Assembly: GCA_002308775.1 (NCBI GenBank)
Contig: DBVT01000005.1
Coordinates: forward strand, 12,699-20,772
Direction of reading: 5' to 3'
DNA: 8,074 nucleotides
Origin: Mageeibacillus sp. UBA1257
GTDB lineage: Bacteria > Bacillota > Clostridia > UBA1212 > UBA1257
This document shows, one piece after another, positions 1 through 6,466 of this stretch. Numbering within the stretch: the first letter of the stretch is position 1; each line of letters opens with the position of its first letter. Below the pieces are notes generated by a model. The model was not told where the DNA came from, made no database searches, and saw nothing but the letters and a program-made list of their open reading frames with translations. A program made the position numbers and the translations under genes.

Positions 1-30
1 CAGGTGCTCTACCAGCTGAGCTAACATCCC
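1..30 (-). tRNA. tRNA gene, 5' part only (cut by window edge)
   Basis: Read on the minus strand from position 30, the sequence begins GGGATGT (acceptor 5' strand), TA (positions 8-9), GCTC (D stem), AGCTGGTA (D loop), GAGC (D stem return), A26, then CCTG of the anticodon stem. This is the canonical first 30 nucleotides of a bacterial tRNA, with both D-stem strands pairing. The anticodon lies outside the window, so the amino acid cannot be read. The acceptor and D-arm sequence would suit tRNA-Val or tRNA-Lys, but that is only a guess. It is preceded by its own strong promoter and may be the first gene of a tRNA cluster continuing beyond the window. Confidence 0.93.
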
Positions 31-74
31 ACATAATTTATGTCCGCGAAACATTCTCCGCGTCACGATTTGTT

Positions 75-103
75 ATTATATATTGGCTTTTTTGTTTTGT
101 CAA
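75..103 (-). promoter_or_regulatory. Promoter of the tRNA gene
   Basis: On the minus strand a perfect TTGACA (positions 103-98) and a perfect TATAAT (80-75) are separated by exactly 17 bases, the consensus sigma-70/SigA arrangement. Transcription should start near position 68, giving a leader of about 38 bases before the mature tRNA end at 30. The promoter lies just past the stop codon of the transporter gene (112-993), so the tRNA does not depend on read-through from it. Confidence 0.9.
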
Positions 104-111
104 CAAAAATT

Positions 112-993
112 TTAACTTAGTGAAATGCAGACGACTGCCGCGGTTGCGAGAGCGAGTCCTACGAGCGTCACTCTGTCAGGTTTCTCCCTGTAAATAATGA
201 ATGCGGACACTGTCGTGAAGATCATTATTCCGATGTTCAATATCGGGAACTGCACTGACGAATCGAACCTGAACGACAGGTAAAAACTGCAAAGAGCCGC
301 AAGCGTGTTCGAACCTACGGCGAGCGCGGCGATCAGTATCGCTGGTATCGAAAAGACCTGGCGCCTCTCTATCTCACCTGCTCTCGCGAGCGAAGGCATC
401 AGAAACCCTGCGGAAGAAATGAAGCAGAAGAAAAAGTACAGCGCGATGAAATCAACCGTTTTACCTGTATCGGGAGTGTACTGCTGAGCGATCTTGCTCA
501 CGACAGTGAGGATCCCGTTGCCCGAAAATGCCAAAAAGCAGAACAGAACGAATTTCGCGGATATTTTCGCGCCTCTCTGCTCTTTGATGATCGGGATGAA
601 CGAGCAGATGACAAGCACGACGGCGACGATCTTAAGCACGGTTACAGGCTCGTGTAAAAATATAAACCCGTAGAGCATAGTCAGAATGACTGCTCCCAAA
701 GTCGTGGACATCGAGATCAGTGAAAGCGGTCCGTGCGACGCCGCCTTGACCTTCAATCCGTTGTACAAAGCGAGACCGCAGCCGAAGACTATGGCGCATA
801 TGAGCGTCTGCCAGTTCCAGAAGAGGCTGAATCCGCTGATGCAGAAGAGCACCGCAAACGATATCCCTCCTCCGACCATATTGTAAAAAGCAGACGCGAA
901 CTTTCCCGAGCCCGCCGTTCTCTGATATTTTTTCATGAAGACCCATGCCAGCCCGTAGAGAGAGACAGGTATGAGCAGCAAAAGGACCTGCAT
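112..993 (-). CDS. EamA/DMT-superfamily transporter, 10 membrane helices
   Basis: This 293-residue protein is almost wholly hydrophobic, with about ten membrane segments (roughly residues 2-20, 36-54, 60-80, 87-111, 118-136, 146-166, 181-201, 214-236, 244-266 and 272-291). It has the two-fold repeat of the drug/metabolite transporter superfamily: the motif FLHEP at 112-116 recurs as YREKP at 268-272, each just before the last helix of its half. Length and topology match EamA proteins, which are inner-membrane metabolite exporters or permeases; the substrate cannot be inferred. The ATG at 993 has GAAGG (1006-1002) eight bases upstream. The gene has its own promoter and is separated from the DUF1508 gene by a terminator. 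I see no clear terminator after its stop (114-112), only the tRNA promoter. Confidence 0.88.
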   Translation of the reverse strand: MQVLLLLIPVSLYGLAWVFMKKYQRTAGSGKFASAFYNMVGGGISFAVLFCISGFSLFWNWQTLICAIVFGCGLALYNGLKVKAASHGPLSLISMSTTLGAVILTMLYGFIFLHEPVTVLKIVAVVLVICSFIPIIKEQRGAKISAKFVLFCFLAFSGNGILTVVSKIAQQYTPDTGKTVDFIALYFFFCFISSAGFLMPSLARAGEIERRQVFSIPAILIAALAVGSNTLAALCSFYLSFRFDSSVQFPILNIGIMIFTTVSAFIIYREKPDRVTLVGLALATAAVVCISLS

Positions 994-1019
994 TTTTCCG
1001 ACCTTCGTTTTATTGTTCC

Positions 1020-1037
1020 CGGTCGTCTGAACGACCG
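1020..1037 (-). promoter_or_regulatory. Perfect 7-bp hairpin/palindrome at mRNA 5' end
   Basis: CGGTCGT and ACGACCG pair perfectly around a four-base loop. The element lies just downstream of the predicted transcription start (about 1037) and ahead of the ribosome binding site (1006-1002) of the EamA-type transporter. As RNA it would be a stem-loop at the extreme 5' end, which is known to stabilise mRNAs. As DNA it could be an operator for a dimeric repressor at +1. The sequence does not separate these options. Confidence 0.5.
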
Positions 1038-1043
1038 AGGCAT

Positions 1044-1072
1044 ATTGTAAACCCTTTGGATGAATAATTCAA
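1044..1072 (-). promoter_or_regulatory. Promoter of the EamA-type transporter gene
   Basis: On the minus strand TTGAAT (1072-1067) and TACAAT (1049-1044) are spaced by 17 bases. They match the sigma-70/SigA consensus at 4/6 and 5/6 positions. The site lies between the terminator of the DUF1508 gene and the transporter start, where a promoter is needed. Predicted start is near 1037, giving a leader of about 44 bases. Confidence 0.6.
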
Positions 1073-1103
1073 TCAAAATAAGATCCGCGTATGTAAAATG
1101 CGC

Positions 1104-1135
1104 AAAAAACAGCCGGAAACGAGTCCGGCTGTTTT
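1104..1135 (-). terminator. Rho-independent terminator of the DUF1508 gene
   Basis: A 12-bp perfect stem (arms 1106-1117 and 1124-1135, GC core AGCCGGA/TCCGGCT) closes a six-base loop. Read on the minus strand it is followed by a T run (TTTTTTGCG overall). It lies 36 bases after the stop codon of the DUF1508 gene. The plus-strand side also has TTTTCTTT, so it could work in both directions, but no plus-strand gene is seen here. Confidence 0.9.
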
Positions 1136-1170
1136 CTTTCAATTAACTGTTCGAATTATTTCGGAAACGA

Positions 1171-1536
1171 TCATTCCTTAACGATCTGAGCCTCGGGAGC
1201 GTTCTTCTTAACGCTTTCGATTCCGTTCATGCAGCTGGTTTTTGTCTTGTAGCCTTCGCTGACAGCGATGATCTGGCCGTTTGTAGCTTTGAGGCGGAAT
1301 CTGAATTCTCCTGCTTTGTCTGTGTAAACTTCGAATTTCGGATGTTTAACTTTCTCGAAGCCTTCAACTGTCTGATCTTCGACTGCACCTACGCTGTTCT
1401 TCTTAACACTTGCGATGCCGTTCATGCAAGATTTCTCTGACTTGTAAACTTCGCTCGAAGCGATGACTTCGCCGTTAGTAGCCTTCAGGTCGAATTTAAT
1501 GCCTGTCTTGGTTTCTCTTACAACAAATTTTCCCAT
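1171..1536 (-). CDS. YegP-like protein with two tandem DUF1508 repeats
   Basis: This small 121-residue soluble protein is built of two copies of the DUF1508 (YegP) unit, at about residues 4-51 and 68-115, offset by 65 residues. Each copy carries the family core: F-x-LKATNG at 15-22 and again at 80-87, then SE-x-YK, and SCMNGI-x-SVKKN ending at 47 and 112. The family folds into a small alpha/beta unit and usually occurs as tandem pairs; its biochemical role is not established. The ATG at 1536 is supported by AAGGAG (1550-1545) eight bases upstream and by a strong promoter. A terminator follows, so it is monocistronic. Codon use (AAG, TTC, GTC preferred) looks like that of a well-expressed gene and differs from its neighbours. 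Confidence 0.93.
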   Translation of the reverse strand: MGKFVVRETKTGIKFDLKATNGEVIASSEVYKSEKSCMNGIASVKKNSVGAVEDQTVEGFEKVKHPKFEVYTDKAGEFRFRLKATNGQIIAVSEGYKTKTSCMNGIESVKKNAPEAQIVKE

Positions 1537-1570
1537 GATGTTTTCTCCTTTTCAAAAATTTCCTTAAAGG

Positions 1571-1587
1571 GTTATAAAAATTATAAC
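1571..1587. repeat. Inverted repeat GTTATAA-AAA-TTATAAC over the -10 box
   Basis: Two perfect 7-base arms (1571-1577 and 1581-1587) flank a three-base spacer and overlap the -10 box and the predicted start region of the DUF1508 promoter. A dimeric regulator bound here would block RNA polymerase. The arms are purely A/T except at their ends, so chance and the AT-richness of promoters are a real alternative. Confidence 0.4.
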
Positions 1588-1607
1588 ATATCGAGTTCAT
1601 TTTGCAA
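1580..1607 (-). promoter_or_regulatory. Extended -10 promoter of the DUF1508 gene
   Basis: On the minus strand a perfect TATAAT (1585-1580) is preceded by TG at the extended -10 position (TGTTATAAT). A partial -35, TTGCAA (1607-1602), lies 16 bases upstream. The -10 falls inside the palindrome at 1571-1587. With AAGGAG near the start codon, this predicts good expression of the DUF1508 protein. Confidence 0.75.
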
Positions 1608-1687
1608 CCGACAAAAGGAATTTTTTTGCGAAAAAGATACGATTTTGTCGATAATTTGTTGAGATTTACGTCAAAACAGGCTTTTTT

Positions 1688-2356
1688 TCAGTCATCTTCG
1701 CTTAAAATACCGGCGACATTGCTGTCGATCTGCTTTCCGCTTGCCACGCAGTCGAGAGCCTCCGACATGCACCTGTACAGATTGGCCGTTCCTTTCCTGC
1801 TCTTTTTGTAGCTCATGGCGCGCTCAGGCGCGATGCCGATCGATCCCGCCGTCTGAACAGCGTCGATGTCTGCCGCGATGAAAACGAACTCCCATCCTTC
1901 CTTTGACTTCTGCTCTTCGATCATCTTTTTTACACTGTCGCTTGTGAACTCGCGGCTTGCGTTTTCAAGGCCGTCCGTCGTGATAAAAAACACCGTATGA
2001 GCGGGAACGTCCTCGGGACGGATGTATCTATGCACGTCTTTTATATGGCAGATCGCTCCTCCGATCGCGTCGAGAAGCGCCGTGCAGCCGCCGACTGAAT
2101 ACTGTCTTTCCGTCATTTTACCGACCTTGTCAACGCGGATCCTGTCGTGCAATGTTTTGCTGTCGTTTGAGAAAAGTATCGTCGTCACCAGGACGTCGCT
2201 GCCCGATCTGCGCTGCTTTTCTATCAGCGAGTTGAAACCTCCGATCGTGTCGCTCTCCATTCCTGCCATCGAACCGCTCTTGTCGAGGATGAATACAGCC
2301 TCAGTGATGTTGTTCTCTTTCCCGATCTCTTCTTTTTTGATTTCTTCCTTTTTCAT
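1688..2356 (-). CDS. Soluble VWA-domain protein with intact MIDAS
   Basis: This 222-residue protein is essentially one von Willebrand factor A domain. The metal-ion-dependent adhesion site is complete: D25-x-S27-x-S29 in LDKSGSM, T92 in GGCTALLDAIGG, and D128 in ITTDGLEN. After a lysine/glutamate-rich N-terminus (1-16) the first strand begins near residue 17. There is no signal peptide or membrane helix, so it acts in the cytoplasm, unlike adhesin VWA proteins; such proteins bind partners through a metal ion. The ATG at 2356 has GGAGG (2369-2365) eight bases upstream. It lies 138 bases after the macro-like/HTH gene, beyond that gene's terminator, so it probably has its own promoter. TerY-like stress proteins are distant relatives by domain only, and the function is unknown. 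I see no convincing terminator after it. Confidence 0.92.
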   Translation of the reverse strand: MKKEEIKKEEIGKENNITEAVFILDKSGSMAGMESDTIGGFNSLIEKQRRSGSDVLVTTILFSNDSKTLHDRIRVDKVGKMTERQYSVGGCTALLDAIGGAICHIKDVHRYIRPEDVPAHTVFFITTDGLENASREFTSDSVKKMIEEQKSKEGWEFVFIAADIDAVQTAGSIGIAPERAMSYKKSRKGTANLYRCMSEALDCVASGKQIDSNVAGILSEDD

Positions 2357-2408
2357 TTTCGTATCCTCCGTTTAAAATTATTTGCAGTCTCTCCCGTCCT
2401 GCGCTCAT

Positions 2409-2414
2409 ATTGTA
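2409..2414 (-). promoter_or_regulatory. Possible -10 box of the VWA gene
   Basis: TACAAT, in the context TTACAATATG, lies between the terminator at 2424-2452 and the VWA start. The same ten bases occur at the -10 of the EamA-type transporter gene. No good -35 is present: the region 17 bases upstream falls in the terminator's T run. An activator-dependent promoter is possible. Confidence 0.35.
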
Positions 2415-2423
2415 ATCGCCGCG

Positions 2424-2452
2424 AAAATAAAAAAGGTCTCCCGGCGGGAGAC
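2424..2452 (-). terminator. Rho-independent terminator of the macro-like/HTH operon
   Basis: GTCTCCC and GGGAGAC (arms 2446-2452 and 2436-2442 on the plus strand) form a perfect 7-bp GC-rich stem with a three-base loop. On the minus strand the run CTTTTTTATTTT follows immediately. It lies 43 bases after the stop of the macro-like/HTH gene and ends the operon. Confidence 0.92.
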
Positions 2453-2494
2453 AATTTTACGGATCTTATTTGTTGTGTTCAGATCATCTGCCGA

Positions 2495-3439
2495 TCAGTA
2501 TCCGAGGCACGGCTGGTCGTAGTTGTAGAGCGCTTCGTTGATCTCTTCAATGTCATAGCAGCGCTTTCTGATAAAATATTCGACGATCAGATCCGCTTTG
2601 CTGCTGCGGGAAAGGGAAAAACCGGCTGTCGAAAGGAACGACTGCGTCTCATCCAAAGTAAGCTCCAGCGCGATCGCGAAGGCGACGGCAGTCTGTTTGC
2701 TCGGTCTGTATGACGGCTCGTTCTTGATCTTGGAGAACGTTTTACGGCTGACGTTTGCGCGCTTGTAGCATTCGGCGTCTGTCATGTTTTTCCTGTCTAT
2801 GAGTGAAAGGAGCGTGTCCCTGAAACTGTCATCGTGTTTTTTGAGCCACTCGTCGAGATCGTCAAGGTTCGCGTCCGCCTCCTGCGTCGGAGCGCATTCT
2901 GCCGTATCGGCCCTCGCGAACGTAAAAAGTTCACTTCTCGCTGCCGTTCTATCAACGCCTTTGACCGCTCTCTTTTCCGATCTCGCGGAACCTGCCGCAA
3001 GACCGTAACTCATCGGGGCTTCTTCGTAATTTTCTTTCAGGAACCTTTCCAGTTCTTCGTTTCTTTCAGTTTCGGAAGATCTGCCCTCTCCTGCGCATAA
3101 GTATATCTCTGTATTACCGTCTTTCGAGCGTAAAAATCTCTTCGCGGCCTTTAAAACGACAGAGAGTGTTTTCCTCTCCGTGCGGTCTTCCGAAACGGCG
3201 GAAGGTATCTCCGCCGAGATCGTCCTGCAGCCGAGATCGTAAGCGCGCTCGAATGCGTCCGTATATATATTCGAAAGACCGGCATGACCCGCTTTTCCCC
3301 CGTTCGGTATTTTTACTTTCAGAGAGAATTTTCTGCTCCCGCGATCCGCCCGATCATCAGATCTTTCTTGATGTTTTACAATGATCGCTATGTCGCAATT
3401 TATGTCGTTTATGTCCGTTTTTACGATCTTTACAGGCAT
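2495..3439 (-). CDS. Degenerate macro-domain protein with C-terminal HTH region
   Basis: This 314-residue protein has an N-terminal domain (about 1-117) that starts like a macro domain (MPVKIVKTDI, strand to about 21). It keeps the later core, AFERAYDLGCRTISAEIP (62-79), a helix around 89-103, and the last strand EIYLC (111-115). The ADP-ribose-binding features are missing: VKHQ (21-24) stands where NAAN is expected, and there is no GGGVDGAI or SSGIYGYP loop. A variable linker (118-195) leads to a helical HTH-like domain (about 205-272; MTDAECYKRANVSRKTFSKI at 219-238) and a conserved tail (SLSRSSKADLIVEYF near 275-289, then NYDQPCLG). From memory, this tail recurs in clostridial macro proteins. 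It is the last gene of the operon, 17 bases after the DUF2156 gene, with AAAGGTG before the ATG. Likely a sensor or regulator; no function is proven. Confidence 0.8.
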   Translation of the reverse strand: MPVKIVKTDINDINCDIAIIVKHQERSDDRADRGSRKFSLKVKIPNGGKAGHAGLSNIYTDAFERAYDLGCRTISAEIPSAVSEDRTERKTLSVVLKAAKRFLRSKDGNTEIYLCAGEGRSSETERNEELERFLKENYEEAPMSYGLAAGSARSEKRAVKGVDRTAARSELFTFARADTAECAPTQEADANLDDLDEWLKKHDDSFRDTLLSLIDRKNMTDAECYKRANVSRKTFSKIKNEPSYRPSKQTAVAFAIALELTLDETQSFLSTAGFSLSRSSKADLIVEYFIRKRCYDIEEINEALYNYDQPCLGY

Positions 3440-3456
3440 TTTCAGGCACCTTTTCC

Positions 3457-4038
3457 TTAAGTTTCACACATATTGCAGCAGATCTCGCCTTCGCGGCCGC
3501 TTTCTTCTCTTTGGGTAAAATAGAAGCAGTCGTTCGGCTCTCCGTAATTTTTCGTGAATTTATTTATGTGATTTCTTTGTCCGTTGAATTTTTTACCCGA
3601 AAACTCAGCCGCAGCCGCGAAATCGTACAAATAGTCGCTCCATCGTATATCGAAGTCCGCGGAAACAGGCTGAAAACGCGGGTCGTTTTTTATCATATTC
3701 ACCAGGTCCTCATCCACGGCGAAAAAGCGAAGAGGCATACTGTGTCTTTCGGTGTAATCCTTGAGGAGTTCGATCATTCCCTCTGGATCTTTGCCGTAGG
3801 GATATGTAAAAGCGCACTGGTCGTTTATCTCCTGCCTTAAAATGAAAGTGTCGTTGTACACGCAAAAGCGAAGGTCCGCTCCCTCGTTCCACATAAATAT
3901 CGATCCGATCGAAATATCGTTGCACAGATACGGACTCTTTTTGATCCACGGCGACATTTTGATCAGATTTTCATATGAATAAGGCAGAAAATCGAGCTTT
4001 TCATCTTCCGGGTGTTGCTTTTTACACAAGCACTTCAT
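3457..4038 (-). CDS. Short DUF2156-type protein, probably C-terminally truncated
   Basis: The 193-residue product resembles the N-terminal part of DUF2156 proteins, the acyltransferase-like (GNAT-fold) domain also found at the C-terminus of lysyl-phosphatidylglycerol synthase. The landmarks are CNDISIGSIFMW (39-50), FTYPYGKDPEGMIELL (77-92), and the family motif LYDFAAAAEFSGKKFNGQRN (137-156) followed by HINKF. Family members usually run to about 290-300 residues, with a second GNAT half after this motif. Here the similarity stops near residue 165 and a cysteine-containing tail (ICCNMCET) leads to a TAA. The other frames after that point show no obvious remnant, so an internal deletion is more likely than a simple frameshift. 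It lies 36 bases after the permease and 17 before the macro-like/HTH gene. Its ribosome binding site (GGAAAG) is weak. Catalytic activity is doubtful. Confidence 0.75.
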   Translation of the reverse strand: MKCLCKKQHPEDEKLDFLPYSYENLIKMSPWIKKSPYLCNDISIGSIFMWNEGADLRFCVYNDTFILRQEINDQCAFTYPYGKDPEGMIELLKDYTERHSMPLRFFAVDEDLVNMIKNDPRFQPVSADFDIRWSDYLYDFAAAAEFSGKKFNGQRNHINKFTKNYGEPNDCFYFTQREESGREGEICCNMCET

Positions 4039-4074
4039 AAATCACGCTTTCCGTTGTTGCATTGTATTTTCCGC

Positions 4075-5688
4075 TTATTTGCGTCCCTTTTCGGGGAAAA
4101 TAGTATATATCGAGAAGAAAATGAATCCCACTCCGACATTGATCGCCGTTGCGATGAGAGCCGCGAGGTCGAAATGACCCAGGATGCCGAAGATCACGAA
4201 AACCGTTACGTCAGGCACAAGTCCGAAATAGAGGAACAGGATCATAAGGAACAATTTAAGATTGCGCTCCATTCCGAGAGGCTGCGAAAGATCTACGAAC
4301 GCTCCCGCATTCGTCCCGTAAAAATCCACCGAAACGACGAACAGCAGCCATATCAGCGCGAAAAGCGGGTTCGCCCTCATTATTATGACCCCTATCACGA
4401 ACGCGGGGATCAGATCGAGCAGACAATTAAGACTGCTCGCGGCGAGAGTCCATAATACCTTTTTCTTTATGCTCTCGGGAATCAGCAGAAAGCTCTCCCT
4501 GTCTACCTCTTTAGCCAGCGAATTGCCCGTAGTCCTGTAGAACGAGGAGACGCCAAGCGCCAAAGCTACCGGGAAGAACAGTTCGAGTCTGAGCGCGAAT
4601 CTGAAAAATACTGCCACCGCTGCGGCAATAAGAGCGTAAACTAGCCCCGTTTTTGTAAAAAATCCGAGGAACGCGAACCTTCTCCTGTTGTACATGTCCC
4701 TGTGGAAGAATACGCTCGCGCCTGCGCCTTTATTGAGTCCGTCCCTGAGAAGCTTGTCGCTCCGGTCCTTTTTACCCGTTCTGGCGGCAGTCCACGATTT
4801 TCCTTCCTTCATCATGCGCATCTTTTCGTCTTTTCTGTCCGCGCTCGCCATTGCTTCCTCGTAAAAGTCCGCTTTCATATTCCACATGACCAAGAACAGA
4901 CATACGGCGAAAATCAGAAGAGCGGCTGCTGTGATAAGAACTCCCTTTATATTTCCCTCCTGCGCGAAGAGCACGAGTCCTTTTGTCCAGCCCCAGACGG
5001 GCAGATATCTTGTGAATCCGGCGTTGAAATAATTCTTTGCCGCGTCGAAGATGCCTGTTCCCTGCGATCTGTAAAACATCACAAATCCGATCAGAAGCGC
5101 TCCCAGCGCGCCGTAGACCAGATAGGGGAATATTTTTTTGAATCCCGGATGGTTCGAATTGATTATGAAGAACATCGTCTGGATGAGCATCGTATAACCG
5201 ACAAGCACGAACACTCCCACCACTACCATCGCCGCAGGGAAGATGCCTACGCCGAATATATTCATGATGTTCGGGATGTATATTATCGTATAAATAATAC
5301 CTATCATGACGAGCACGGCTATTTTTCTCGACATTCCGAGTAAAAGGTTGAACTGCGGCTTTTGGGGGGACGCGAATAATATATTCACGTCGGCTTTTTC
5401 AAAAATGTCTGCTCCGCTTTTGTTCGCGCTGAGAAATCCCAATGTCAGAAGAATAATACCGAGGCCTCCCACGATGAGTTCCAGCAAGGCGGGATCTCTT
5501 TTTTCGACCTCATCGACCGTGACCCCCTCCTGAGGAACATTTGCGATCCTGTTCGTGACAAAACCTGCTATCATCGCGAATACAGCCATCGCGATCGCCA
5601 CGATGAGCACGATACCTACCCACGTTTTAAGAAGTCTCAATATCCTGTTTTTTAACGAATGAGTGATAAAATACAAAAACAGTTTCAT
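4075..5688 (-). CDS. ABC exporter permease (putative ABC exporter family)
   Basis: This 537-residue integral membrane protein has about 11-12 predicted helices (around 23-44, 68-86, 120-143, 150-175, 186-206, 246-268, 345-365, 370-383, 411-437, 440-458, 476-502 and 508-528). A long charged cytoplasmic loop spans about 270-340. The segment ADVNILFASPQKP (99-111) matches a hallmark of the large clostridial 'putative ABC exporter' permeases (ADV-x-x-LF-x-x-P). The ATG at 5688 has GGAAGG (5700-5695) six bases upstream, and the gene begins 14 bases after the ATPase stop, so the two are translationally close. Its partner is the ATPase at 5703-6434. As one full-size permease with one ATPase, a dimeric ATPase with this subunit is expected. 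The substrate is unknown. Confidence 0.88.
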   Translation of the reverse strand: MKLFLYFITHSLKNRILRLLKTWVGIVLIVAIAMAVFAMIAGFVTNRIANVPQEGVTVDEVEKRDPALLELIVGGLGIILLTLGFLSANKSGADIFEKADVNILFASPQKPQFNLLLGMSRKIAVLVMIGIIYTIIYIPNIMNIFGVGIFPAAMVVVGVFVLVGYTMLIQTMFFIINSNHPGFKKIFPYLVYGALGALLIGFVMFYRSQGTGIFDAAKNYFNAGFTRYLPVWGWTKGLVLFAQEGNIKGVLITAAALLIFAVCLFLVMWNMKADFYEEAMASADRKDEKMRMMKEGKSWTAARTGKKDRSDKLLRDGLNKGAGASVFFHRDMYNRRRFAFLGFFTKTGLVYALIAAAVAVFFRFALRLELFFPVALALGVSSFYRTTGNSLAKEVDRESFLLIPESIKKKVLWTLAASSLNCLLDLIPAFVIGVIIMRANPLFALIWLLFVVSVDFYGTNAGAFVDLSQPLGMERNLKLFLMILFLYFGLVPDVTVFVIFGILGHFDLAALIATAINVGVGFIFFSIYTIFPEKGRK

Positions 5689-5702
5689 TTTTTACCTTCC
5701 GA

Positions 5703-6434
5703 TCAGTCATTCTCAGAGGAAGTCACATCTTCTTTTGAGACTCCTTCGGTGACTTCAAAGAAGATGTCCTCGAGCGTTTTATCAGTGTTCTCGAACTCTT
5801 CCCTCGTCACGTTCGCGACGAGACGGCCTCCCTGCATTATCAGCGCCCTGTCCCAGAGCATGTCCACGCTGTCGATTATGTGCGTACTGATAAAAAGCGT
5901 CTTTCCCTGCTCTCTCATCTCTTCCATCAGCAGTTTCAACTGTTTTATCGCATGAGGATCGAGACCTATCATCGGCTCGTCCATCAGCACGAATTCAGGA
6001 TCGGGTAAAAGTCCGAGGCATATGTTCGCCTTCTGCTGCATGCCTTTGGACAGCTCGTCTCCGAACTTTTTACGCTTGTCATCAAGTTCGAAGCGTTTGA
6101 GAAGCTCGTCTATGCGCCCTTTGTAGTCAGTCAGCCTGTAGGCTCTCGCGACGAATTCCATATGCTCCGAAACCGTCAGATTCTGGTACAGCGCCGGCAT
6201 CTCCGGTATATAACCGATTATTTTCCTCGCCTCTGAAGTCCTGTTGCTGAAACCTTTTACAGTCACAGTTCCGGAATAGCGTAAAAAGCCTATGATCGAC
6301 TTCATCAAGGTGCTCTTTCCCGCTCCGTTCGGGCCCAGTATGACATTCACGCTGCCGGGATCGAGATGAAACGTCACATCGTCGCAGGCTGTCGTTTTAC
6401 CGTATTTTTTCGTCAAATGTTGTACGTCAAGCAT
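5703..6434 (-). CDS. ABC transporter ATP-binding protein (EcsA-like)
   Basis: This 243-residue nucleotide-binding domain is complete. Walker A is GPNGAGKST (34-42), the signature is LSKGMQQK (128-135), Walker B is FVLMDEP (148-154) with catalytic E153, the D-loop is GLDP (157-160), and the switch histidine is H185 in STHII. The Q-loop position reads GYIPEMPALY (74-83), with E78 where many ABC proteins have Gln; from memory, EcsA-type exporters share this YIPE sequence. It should power the permease encoded 14 bases downstream. The ATG at 6434 has a perfect GGAGG (6445-6441) six bases upstream. The 32-base gap after the beta-helix gene holds no terminator, so co-transcription from further upstream is likely. 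The C-terminal tail (227-243) is acidic. Confidence 0.95.
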   Translation of the reverse strand: MLDVQHLTKKYGKTTACDDVTFHLDPGSVNVILGPNGAGKSTLMKSIIGFLRYSGTVTVKGFSNRTSEARKIIGYIPEMPALYQNLTVSEHMEFVARAYRLTDYKGRIDELLKRFELDDKRKKFGDELSKGMQQKANICLGLLPDPEFVLMDEPMIGLDPHAIKQLKLLMEEMREQGKTLFISTHIIDSVDMLWDRALIMQGGRLVANVTREEFENTDKTLEDIFFEVTEGVSKEDVTSSEND

Positions 6435-6466
6435 TATTTTCCTCCGAAAACGTGTATTTTTTCAGG

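Noticed and set aside
89..109. Inverted repeat TTTTTGTT-N5-AACAAAAA after the transporter gene
   Set aside because: It has no GC core and no T run, and it overlaps the -35 of the tRNA promoter; it does not look like a working terminator.
1609..1650. Inverted repeat CGACAAAA...TTTTGTCG after the VWA gene
   Set aside because: Considered as a terminator, but the stem is AT-rich, interrupted by a long loop and not followed by a T run on the minus strand. It also runs into the DUF1508 promoter.
3440..3560. Frameshifted remainder of the DUF2156 gene
   Set aside because: The alternative frame checked gives a lysine/alanine-rich sequence without DUF2156 motifs, so a simple frameshift does not restore the missing half.
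4050..4065. TACAAT-like -10 between the permease and DUF2156 genes
   Set aside because: No -35 or TG extension lies at a suitable distance, and the 36-base gap inside an operon does not need a promoter.
4702..5343. Long plus-strand open frame (213 codons) opposite the permease gene
   Set aside because: The minus-strand frame encodes a coherent membrane protein with a family motif, ribosome binding site and operon partner. The plus frame gives a low-complexity, charged, His/Tyr/Arg-rich product with no recognisable domain.
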